45,848 bases of DNA from an uncultured Roseburia sp. (GTDB lineage Bacteria > Bacillota > Clostridia > Lachnospirales > Lachnospiraceae): contig CANOCV010000024.1 of assembly GCA_947564465.1 (NCBI GenBank), forward strand, positions 1 to 45,848. The letters are read 5' to 3'. Shown one piece after another: positions 8,866-15,881 of this stretch. Under the pieces are notes generated by a model, which did no database searches, was not told where the DNA came from, and saw only the letters and a program-made list of their open reading frames with translations. Numbering within the stretch: position 1 is the stretch's first letter; the number at the start of each line of letters is the position of its first letter. The translations under genes were made by a program, and so were the position numbers.

Positions 8866-10272
8866 ATGAGTTACTATGATGATTTTGCAAAATTTGGGGA
8901 CGCTCTGGCAGCGGTCAGCGCAGAGGGAACAACGTTGACATATCGGCAGCTAGAGGAGTATGCCGGGATGGTGGGACAACGGATTCCGTCGAGAAGCCTG
9001 GTTTTTTGTTTCTGCAAAAATGTGATAGGCTCCATGGCGGGATATTTAAGCTTTCTGAAGAACAGGATTGTTCCGCTGATGGTGGATGCCGCAATCAATG
9101 AGGTGCTTGCCGCCAATCTGATGGAGGTTTATAAGCCGCAGTATCTTTATATGCCAAGTGAGCTGGCGGAAAAATATAAGGATATGGACACAGTATTTTC
9201 ACAGTTTGACTATACACTCTTAAAGACGAATTACAGCAAATCGTATCCGCTCTATGAGGAGCTCGGGCTTTTGCTCACTACTTCGGGTTCTACCGGAAGC
9301 CCGAAGCTTGTCCGTCAGAGCTATGTAAATATTCAGTCGAATGCCGAGGCGATTGCGAAGTATCTGGAAATTGACGAGAAGGAGCGTCCGGTGACGACGC
9401 TTCCGATGAATTATACGTACGGTCTCTCCATTATTAACAGCCATGTGCTGATGGGCGCCACGGTGCTTTTGACAACGAGCACGGTAGTGGCAAAAGATTT
9501 CTGGTCTTTTATGAAGGAGAATAAGGCGACGTCGTTTGGGGGCGTTCCGTACACATATGAGATGTTAAAGAGAATCCGTTTCTTTAAGATGGATCTTCCC
9601 GATTTAAAGACGTTTACTCAGGCGGGAGGGAAGCTTTCGCCAAAGCTGCATAAAGAGTTTGCGGAGTATGCCCTGGAACATAACAAGCATTTTGTCGTTA
9701 TGTACGGGCAGACGGAGGCGACTGCGCGTATGGCGTATCTGCCGTATGAAAAGGCGTTAGAGAAATACGGAAGCATGGGAATTGCGATTCCGGGCGGACG
9801 CTTTGTACTGATTGATGTAAACGGCAATGAGGTCACGGAGCCGGAGACCGTGGGTGAGCTGGTGTATGAGGGGGATAATGTAACGCTTGGCTATGCGGAG
9901 TGCGGGGAAGACCTCATAAAGGGCGATGAGCGCGGCGGCAGGCTGGAGACCGGCGATATGGCGAAAGCAGACGCTGACGGGTATTATTATATTGTGGGAC
10001 GCAAAAAGCGTTTCTTAAAATTGTTTGGTAACCGTGTCAATCTGGATGAGATAGACGGAATGATTAAAAAGGAATTTGAGGGAATCGACTGCGCAAGCGA
10101 CGGTACGGATGAGATGATGAAGGTATACATTACGGACGAAAGGTTTGCGCAGCAGGTCGAGGAAATGATTGCCGACCGCACCCACATCAATAACAGGGCG
10201 TTTTCTGTTATTGTGATCGACAAGATTCCGCGCAATGAATCCGGAAAGACGTTATATAAAGATTTACCATAA
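8866..10272 (+). CDS. AMP-forming acyl ligase (ANL superfamily), likely activates a non-amino carboxylate
   Basis: A 468-residue adenylating enzyme. Motif A3 is TTSGSTGSPKLV (about residue 138, with Leu where Gly is usual). A5 is MYGQTEAT, A7 is LETGDMAKADADGYYYIVGR, and the A8 hinge is LFGNRVNLDEID. The A10 catalytic Lys lies in ESGKTLYKDLP at the C-terminus. It lacks the A4 motif FDxS, whose Asp binds the alpha-amine in amino-acid-activating domains, and has MNYTYGLSI instead. That points to a fatty, hydroxy or other carboxylic acid as substrate (inference). The next gene, 24 bases on, encodes a carrier protein that is its obvious acceptor. It is shorter than typical acyl-CoA ligases, matching stand-alone enzymes that load carrier proteins. 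Confidence 0.82.
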   Translation: MSYYDDFAKFGDALAAVSAEGTTLTYRQLEEYAGMVGQRIPSRSLVFCFCKNVIGSMAGYLSFLKNRIVPLMVDAAINEVLAANLMEVYKPQYLYMPSELAEKYKDMDTVFSQFDYTLLKTNYSKSYPLYEELGLLLTTSGSTGSPKLVRQSYVNIQSNAEAIAKYLEIDEKERPVTTLPMNYTYGLSIINSHVLMGATVLLTTSTVVAKDFWSFMKENKATSFGGVPYTYEMLKRIRFFKMDLPDLKTFTQAGGKLSPKLHKEFAEYALEHNKHFVVMYGQTEATARMAYLPYEKALEKYGSMGIAIPGGRFVLIDVNGNEVTEPETVGELVYEGDNVTLGYAECGEDLIKGDERGGRLETGDMAKADADGYYYIVGRKKRFLKLFGNRVNLDEIDGMIKKEFEGIDCASDGTDEMMKVYITDERFAQQVEEMIADRTHINNRAFSVIVIDKIPRNESGKTLYKDLP

Positions 10273-10296
10273 ATTCATATTTACAAGGAGGAAAAA

Positions 10297-10521
10297 ATGG
10301 ACGAATTATTAGAAGCATTGAAAAGAGCAAATCCAAAGATTGACTATGAGAGCAGTGATAAGCTGGTGACGGACAAGATTATTGATTCCATTGACATGAC
10401 ATCAATCTTAGCAGAGTTAGAAGATACATTTGACATTGAGATTGATATGGAGTACATTGTTCCAAAGAACTTTGATTCTGTCGAAGCAATGTGGGCAATG
10501 GTTCAGGAATTAATGGACTAG
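10297..10521 (+). CDS. Acyl carrier protein 1 (phosphopantetheine carrier)
   Basis: A 74-residue acidic helical protein with the carrier-protein signature DSIDM. Ser31 is the predicted 4'-phosphopantetheine attachment site. The following helix (TSILAELEDTFDIEIDMEYI) and EAMWAMV match helices II-III of small ACP/DltC-like carriers. A very strong AAGGAGGAA ribosome site precedes it. It lies between two adenylating enzymes and is best paired with the one upstream. A stable hairpin without a U-tract follows its stop codon (10527-10550). No phosphopantetheinyl transferase gene is in the window, so priming must come from elsewhere. Confidence 0.88.
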   Translation: MDELLEALKRANPKIDYESSDKLVTDKIIDSIDMTSILAELEDTFDIEIDMEYIVPKNFDSVEAMWAMVQELMD

Positions 10522-10526
10522 ATTGA

Positions 10527-10550
10527 TTGGCAGTGTGAAGGCACTGCCAA
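10527..10550 (+). other. Perfect 9-bp hairpin after the ACP1 gene, no U-tract
   Basis: TTGGCAGTG (10527-10535), loop TGAAGG, CACTGCCAA (10542-10550), beginning six bases after the stop codon. No run of T follows, so it is unlikely to be an intrinsic terminator. A hairpin here could protect the 3' end of a processed ligase-ACP transcript and raise carrier-protein yield. Confidence 0.6.
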
Positions 10551-10580
10551 ATTCTGATAATAAATACGGGAGGAGACAAG

Positions 10581-12095
10581 ATGCAAAGAAACGTTCTGGA
10601 GTATTTGGAGCAGTCTGCTTTAAAATACCCTGAAAAAACTGTATTTGCGGACACCAAAGAGAGCGTCACATACCGGGAGTTGACAAAAAGGGCAAAGTGC
10701 ATTGCCGCGGGACTTAAGGAAGCGATCGGTGTGAAAGTAAGACAACCCATCGCCGTTCTTGTAGATAAAGACATTCAGAGTGTGATAAGTTTCTTCGGCG
10801 TCATATATACCGGTAATTTCTATGTGCCGATCGATAAGGATCTGCCTAAGGAACGTATTGAGAGCATGGTGTGTCTTTTAAAACCGGCAGGACTTATCTA
10901 TCATGATACCAGCAGAGATTGCGCACAGAGCATAGAAGCGGATGTCATGAAATTTAATTATGAAGAGTTGGTTTCGGGGCAGGCGGACGAGGCGTACCTT
11001 TCGAAGGTGCGCGCACAGGCGTTAGATACGGACCCTTTGTATGCAATTTTCACCTCCGGTTCTACCGGTGTTCCGAAGGGCGTGCTGGTGGCGCACCGCT
11101 CGGTGATTGATTTGGTGGATAATTTTAAAGAGGAATTTGCGTTTGACGAGAATTGTATTTTCGGTAATCAGGCGCCGTTTGACTTTGACGTGTCGGTAAA
11201 GGATATTTACTCGACAATCAAGAATGGGGCTACAATGTATATCGTGCCGAAAAAGCTGTTTGTGACGCCTGCAAAGCTGATAGATTTTTTGAATGAAAAA
11301 AAAATTAACACTGTTATATGGGCGACATCGGCGCTCGTGATCGTTGCGAATTTCAAGTCATTTAAAAATTCGATTCCGCAGTATTTAAAGCGGGTTATGT
11401 TTTCCGGTGAGGTGATGCCGAATAAAGTGCTTAATTACTGGCGGCAGTATCTGCCGGATGTTTTGTATGTCAATCTTTACGGGCCGACGGAGATCACCTG
11501 CAACTGTACCTTTTACAAGGTTGACCGCAAGTTTGAGGATAACGAGGTTCTGCCGATCGGCAGAAAGTTCTTAAATACGGGTATTCTGCTTTTGGATAGT
11601 GAGCGGAAGGCTCCTGTGGGGGATAAAGAAATCGGAGAGATCTGTGTGTGCGGCAGCTCACTGGCGCTTGGGTATTACAATAATAAAGAAAAAACGGACG
11701 AGGCGTTTATACAAAATCCTCTGAATCCTTCCTATCCGGAACGGATTTATTGTACCGGGGATCTGGCGAAATATGATGAAAACGGTGATTTGCTGTTCCT
11801 GTCAAGAAGGGATTTTCAGATTAAGCATATGGGGCACAGGATTGAGCTGGGCGAGATTGAGGTCGCTGTGAACGCGCTGCCGTTTATTGAGGCGGCGGTA
11901 TGCCTGTATGACGAGGCAAATAAAAAAATTGTTCTGTTTTATCAGGCAAGGGAAGATTGTAAGAAGGAAATCGTCGCGGGACTTGGCAAGGTGCTGCCGA
12001 AATATATGTGGCCGAATGTATTTCGCCTGTATGAGAAGCTTCCGATGAACAAAAATGCCAAGATTGACAGGGTAAAACTAAAAGAAGAGTTATAG
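10581..12095 (+). CDS. DltA-like amino-acid adenylating enzyme
   Basis: A 504-residue stand-alone adenylation domain of the DltA/NRPS type. Motifs in order are A3 FTSGSTGVPKGV (about residue 157), A4 APFDFDVSVKDIY (about 199), A5 LYGPTEIT (about 301), A7 YCTGDLAKYDENG (about 393) and A8 DFQIKHMGHRIELGEIE. A10 is NKNAKIDR with the catalytic Lys. The FDVS Asp in A4 is the residue that normally grips the alpha-amino group, so an amino acid substrate is likely. The length equals DltA (about 500). It differs from a plain dlt operon in being followed by a formyltransferase before its carrier protein. The ATG at 10581 has GGGAGGAG upstream. Whether the substrate is D-alanine cannot be decided by eye. 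Confidence 0.85.
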   Translation: MQRNVLEYLEQSALKYPEKTVFADTKESVTYRELTKRAKCIAAGLKEAIGVKVRQPIAVLVDKDIQSVISFFGVIYTGNFYVPIDKDLPKERIESMVCLLKPAGLIYHDTSRDCAQSIEADVMKFNYEELVSGQADEAYLSKVRAQALDTDPLYAIFTSGSTGVPKGVLVAHRSVIDLVDNFKEEFAFDENCIFGNQAPFDFDVSVKDIYSTIKNGATMYIVPKKLFVTPAKLIDFLNEKKINTVIWATSALVIVANFKSFKNSIPQYLKRVMFSGEVMPNKVLNYWRQYLPDVLYVNLYGPTEITCNCTFYKVDRKFEDNEVLPIGRKFLNTGILLLDSERKAPVGDKEIGEICVCGSSLALGYYNNKEKTDEAFIQNPLNPSYPERIYCTGDLAKYDENGDLLFLSRRDFQIKHMGHRIELGEIEVAVNALPFIEAAVCLYDEANKKIVLFYQAREDCKKEIVAGLGKVLPKYMWPNVFRLYEKLPMNKNAKIDRVKLKEEL

Positions 12096-12104
12096 GGGAA
12101 AGAA

Positions 12105-12980
12105 ATGATATTTGATAAGGTAATTATTGTAGGCGGAACAAATCTGCTCTATCAGATTGCGGATATGACAGAGGAACTTTCCTGCTCAGGGGAGATTGAA
12201 GTATATGAATGCAATACGAATGGAATTGCAAAAAAGGGCGGCGATAAGATCTGTTATAAGAGAGCAGATAGCAAGCAGGAGATAATGAGCGCGCTTGAGG
12301 CCGAGAAGGGTCATGCGCTGGTGCTGTCTGTTATGAACCCGTATATTCTTTCCAGAGAGGTGGTGGAGAAGGAGAATCTTTTGGTAGTGAATCTCCATCA
12401 CGCGCTTTTACCGCGCCACAGGGGGAGAAATGCCGAAGCCTGGGCAATTTATGAGGGCGATACGGTGGCGGGAATTACCTGGCATAAAGTGAATGCCGGA
12501 GTGGACACGGGCGATATTTATCTGCAAAAGGAAGTTCCGATTACGGAGAAGACGACATCCTTGAAGCTTTTGACACAGTTAAATGGGGCTGCGCTGGAGG
12601 GATTTCGGGAGCTCCTTGCGGCAGGTTTTGAAAATATAACGCCAAAGATGCAGGATAAATCGGTTGTAAGCTCCCTGCATTTGGCAAAGGATATTCCAAA
12701 TAACGGATGGCTGGATCTGTCATGGACAGGACAGGAGATCAGCCGCTTTTTGCGGGCGATGGATTACGGGATTTTGAATGTGATGGGTAAGCCTAAGGTG
12801 AAGCTGCAGGATGGAAGCTACACATGGAAATCCTACAAAATCAGCGCATCCCGTGAGGAGACGGATTGTACAGAGATTATCGGTGAGGATAATACATTGC
12901 GGATTGTAAGAGACGGAATGATTATTATATTAAATAAATTAAAAAGATTGGAGACAAAGGAAGATGGAACAGTTATATGA
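12105..12980 (+). CDS. Fmt/ArnA-like N-formyltransferase
   Basis: A 291-residue member of the formyltetrahydrofolate-dependent transferase family. It has the hallmark NLHHALLPRHRGRNAEAW (about residue 95), corresponding to the catalytic Asn and His. The Asp lies in AGVDTGDIYLQKE (about residue 132). The C-terminal third (SRFLRAMDYG and after) resembles the small beta domain of Fmt and ArnA. Chromosomal initiator-tRNA Fmt normally sits elsewhere with peptide deformylase. This copy lies between an amino-acid adenylating enzyme and a carrier protein and overlaps the latter by 17 bases. N-formylation of a carrier-bound aminoacyl group, as the F domain of the linear gramicidin synthetase does, is the most economical idea (inference). 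A sugar-amine formyltransferase is the main alternative. Confidence 0.8.
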   Translation: MIFDKVIIVGGTNLLYQIADMTEELSCSGEIEVYECNTNGIAKKGGDKICYKRADSKQEIMSALEAEKGHALVLSVMNPYILSREVVEKENLLVVNLHHALLPRHRGRNAEAWAIYEGDTVAGITWHKVNAGVDTGDIYLQKEVPITEKTTSLKLLTQLNGAALEGFRELLAAGFENITPKMQDKSVVSSLHLAKDIPNNGWLDLSWTGQEISRFLRAMDYGILNVMGKPKVKLQDGSYTWKSYKISASREETDCTEIIGEDNTLRIVRDGMIIILNKLKRLETKEDGTVI

Positions 12981-13197
12981 GATTTTAGAGGGAGTAAGAG
13001 CAGATGTTGATTTTCGTAACGGAAACCAGAAATTAATTGACGATGCGGTGTTGGATTCCTTTGATATTATAGCGATTGTCGGAGAAATCAATGAGGCGTT
13101 TGATGTGGAGATTTCCGTGGAGGAGTTATTGCCTGAGAATTTTAATTCGCCGGAGGCGATGATGGAGCTGATTAAAAAATTACAGGAAGAAGAATAA
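12964..13197 (+). CDS. Acyl carrier protein 2
   Basis: A 77-residue carrier protein with Ser32 in VLDSFDI as predicted phosphopantetheine site and the helix VGEINEAFDVEISVEELLPENF. It overlaps the formyltransferase gene by 17 bases, so the two are probably translationally coupled, with GGAGACAAAGGAAG serving as ribosome site inside the upstream gene. It clearly differs in sequence from ACP1 while keeping the same DSxD signature, consistent with two carriers dedicated to two acyl groups. It is the likely acceptor for the DltA-like enzyme and substrate for the formyltransferase. Confidence 0.88.
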   Translation: MEQLYEILEGVRADVDFRNGNQKLIDDAVLDSFDIIAIVGEINEAFDVEISVEELLPENFNSPEAMMELIKKLQEEE

Positions 13198-13212
13198 TAA
13201 GGGAGTTAGGAA

Positions 13213-14811
13213 ATGAAGTTTGTATCAGCGATATTCCTTTTGTTTGTGGCGCTCGTATGTATCATCTATTTTTTGACGCCAAAAAAATGGCGTTGGGGCG
13301 TTCTTCTTGCTGCCAGCTATGCATTTTACTGGTTAAACAGCCGTTATCTATGCGCTGTGATTCTTGTAATGTCGCTTGTTACCTTTTGTGTGGGCATCAT
13401 CCTCGATAAAAAGAGCAAAAGGGCTTCCTCGTATTTAAAGGAACATAAAGGCGAGCTGTCAGCAGCAGAAAAAAAAGCATATAAGTTAAAGGTGACACGA
13501 AGTAAAAAGCGGATTTTGGCTGTGGGTATTTTATTTGATCTGGGTGTCCTGTTGTTTTTTAAGTACTACAACTTTTTTGCGGAAAACCTCTGTTCAATTT
13601 TAAGGGCGGCGCATATTGACGCACAGCCGAAATATCTCAGCCTGATTCTTCCGCTTGGAATTTCGTTTTACACGCTCCAGGCGATCGCGTATATGGTAGA
13701 TATATACCGCGGAAAGTATGAGGCGGATCGTAAATTTTTTCATTTCGCGCTGTTTATGTCGTTTTTTCCGCAGATTGTGCAGGGACCGATTGCAAGACAT
13801 GACAAGCTTGCGGCGCAGCTCTATGAGGGACATGCCTTTGACTTCAAACGAGTAAAATATGGCTGCCAGCTTATCTTGTGGGGATTTATGAAGAAATTGA
13901 TACTCGCGGATCGGCTTGGCATACTGGTGGACCAGATTTTTGACAATCATACGCAGTATCAGGGATTTATTTTATTGATTGGAGCCATGGGATATGGCTT
14001 GCAGGTATATGCGGATTTTTCGGCGGGAATGGATATTGCAAGAGGTGTATCGCAGATTCTTGGAATTGAGTTGGAATTGAACTTTAAACAGCCGTATTTT
14101 GCGAAATCAATCGAAGAGTTCTGGAGAAGATGGCACATTACGCTTGGCGCCTGGATGCGGGATTATATTTTCTATCCGCTGTCATTGTCAAAAGCGTTTG
14201 GGAATATGGGAAAGCGGGTCAGAAAGATTTTCGGAAACTATATCGGAAAGAAGCTTCCTTCATTCTTGGCGATGTTTATCGTATATCTGCTGGTTGGGTT
14301 CTGGCACGGTTCCAGTTGGAAATATGTCGCGTACGGAATCTGGAACGGAGTGATTATCACTTCGGGGATTTTGCTGGCGCCGGTATATGCGAAGGGAATT
14401 TCGGCTTTTCGTATTGATGCAGACTCTTACAGCTGGCGGCTGTTTCAGATGGTCAGAACCTTCTTTTTGTGCTCTGTCGGAAGATTTTTTTCAAGAGCGG
14501 ACAGCTGTATGGCGGCATTTTCCATGATAAAAAATTCGTTTACAAAATGGAATCCGTGGGTACTGTTTGACGATACGCTGTTGACGCTTGGGCTGGATTG
14601 GAAGGATATGACGGTCTTAATTGCCATGATACTGGTTCTTTTGTTTGTAGACATTGCGCACGAGAGAGGCGTAAGAATCCGGGAGAGTATTGCGTCGCAG
14701 GGCTTTGTGTTCCGCTGGATCGTTTACTGGATTGCTTTTTTCACGGTAATTATTTTTGGTATGTACGGTCCTTCTTATGACAGCAGCTCATTTATATATC
14801 AGCAGTTTTAA
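13213..14811 (+). CDS. MBOAT-family O-acyltransferase (DltB/AlgI-like), copy 1
   Basis: A 532-residue polytopic membrane protein with about ten or more hydrophobic segments. The family signature EEFWRRWHITLGAWMRDYIFYPLS is cut here to WRRWHITLGAWMRDY (about residue 304), and the invariant catalytic-tunnel His is in GFWHGSSWKYV (about residue 362). MBOAT partners of DltD/AlgX-type proteins take an acyl group from a cytoplasmic carrier and pass it across the membrane. The gene begins 15 bases after ACP2 and is followed nine bases later by a DltD-like gene, reproducing the carrier-MBOAT-SGNH logic of dlt. Its length fits the AlgI subfamily rather than the shorter DltB. Confidence 0.9.
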   Translation: MKFVSAIFLLFVALVCIIYFLTPKKWRWGVLLAASYAFYWLNSRYLCAVILVMSLVTFCVGIILDKKSKRASSYLKEHKGELSAAEKKAYKLKVTRSKKRILAVGILFDLGVLLFFKYYNFFAENLCSILRAAHIDAQPKYLSLILPLGISFYTLQAIAYMVDIYRGKYEADRKFFHFALFMSFFPQIVQGPIARHDKLAAQLYEGHAFDFKRVKYGCQLILWGFMKKLILADRLGILVDQIFDNHTQYQGFILLIGAMGYGLQVYADFSAGMDIARGVSQILGIELELNFKQPYFAKSIEEFWRRWHITLGAWMRDYIFYPLSLSKAFGNMGKRVRKIFGNYIGKKLPSFLAMFIVYLLVGFWHGSSWKYVAYGIWNGVIITSGILLAPVYAKGISAFRIDADSYSWRLFQMVRTFFLCSVGRFFSRADSCMAAFSMIKNSFTKWNPWVLFDDTLLTLGLDWKDMTVLIAMILVLLFVDIAHERGVRIRESIASQGFVFRWIVYWIAFFTVIIFGMYGPSYDSSSFIYQQF

Positions 14812-14832
14812 TGTGAAAGTATGGAGGATAAT

Positions 14833-15864
14833 ATGAAAAAGGATATATTGGGAACTACAGTGTTCCTCGTTATGACCTGTATACTTTTTTTCGCAGTACA
14901 GAATGTGTTCGGCGTTTCCAATAGCTTTTCAGAGCATGCGGAAATGATGTTTGAAGGCTATTATGATGAGCAGGAGGATACCGTGGATGCAGTCATTATC
15001 GGGAACAGCCACATTTACCGATACTGGCAGAGCGCATTTGGCTGGAAGGAATACGGCATTTCGACGCTGGCGCTCTCAACCTCGGATATGCCGGGCAGCG
15101 TGATAAAGAATATGGCGATTGAGGCATGTAAAACGCAGAATCCTAAACTTCTGGTTTTTGATGCAACGGCGTTTGCGGATAAGGATAATGTAAAAAACAA
15201 TAAAATATATATGATGCTCAATAACATGAAGCTGTCAAAAAATTATATAGATACGGTGGATAATTTTTGCGCCTATGCGGGAGTCACCGGTATGGAAAAA
15301 TTCGACTTTTATCTTCCGATTATTCAGTTTCATTCGCGGTGGAAGGAGATCAATCAGACAGATTTTGAACAGACCTATCCTTCGTATCTCAATTCCTGTT
15401 ATATGGAGGAATTTTTGACGTCGACGATTAAGGAAAGGGCACATAAGGCGACAGACGAGCGAGTGAAGATCGGCAAAAGAAATGAAGCCGTGCTCCGTGA
15501 CTTACTGGAATGGTGCAAGGGAGAAGATATTGAAATTCAGTTTCTTGCAGTCCCGTTGCTCAGGAATGAAAAGAAGCTGGGGATGATTAACTATGTGGGC
15601 GATATCGTAGAAGAGTACGGATATGAATTTTTAAATTATAACGATGCCGACTTATATGAGAGCTTTGATTTCGATGTATCCGTAGATTTTCAGGATAAAA
15701 ACCATACAAATGTTAACGGGTCCTATAAGTTTTCGAAGGTTTATGGAAAATATCTGGTTGAAAGGTATTCGCTGGCGGATCACAGGGGGGAAAGTGAATA
15801 TGCTTCCTGGGATGAACGGGCGGATGCGTATATGGATATTATTAGGGAGTATTTTATTTATTGA
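14833..15864 (+). CDS. Membrane-anchored SGNH/DltD-like acyltransferase, short form
   Basis: A 343-residue protein from the ATG at 14833, preferred over 14821 because GGAGG at 14823-14827 lies five bases before it. One N-terminal membrane segment (about residues 5-26) is followed by an extracytoplasmic SGNH domain. Ser is in VIIGNSHIYRYW (about residue 58), and the Asp/His pair is in FQDKNHTNVNG (about residue 291). It lacks the long C-terminal extension found in the 7330 and 18040 paralogues. It directly follows MBOAT copy 1 and is therefore its likely partner. The acceptor polymer and acyl group are unknown. Confidence 0.75.
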   Translation: MKKDILGTTVFLVMTCILFFAVQNVFGVSNSFSEHAEMMFEGYYDEQEDTVDAVIIGNSHIYRYWQSAFGWKEYGISTLALSTSDMPGSVIKNMAIEACKTQNPKLLVFDATAFADKDNVKNNKIYMMLNNMKLSKNYIDTVDNFCAYAGVTGMEKFDFYLPIIQFHSRWKEINQTDFEQTYPSYLNSCYMEEFLTSTIKERAHKATDERVKIGKRNEAVLRDLLEWCKGEDIEIQFLAVPLLRNEKKLGMINYVGDIVEEYGYEFLNYNDADLYESFDFDVSVDFQDKNHTNVNGSYKFSKVYGKYLVERYSLADHRGESEYASWDERADAYMDIIREYFIY

Positions 15865-15881
15865 TTTTAGGGAAGGGTACT

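Noticed and set aside
10581..12095. Calling this gene dltA
   Set aside because: Length and motifs fit, but the adjacent formyltransferase and separate carriers make D-alanine uncertain, so no symbol is given.
14099..14417. Two plus-strand open frames inside the MBOAT 1 gene
   Set aside because: Out-of-frame shadows of a strong membrane-protein gene; no independent ribosome site.
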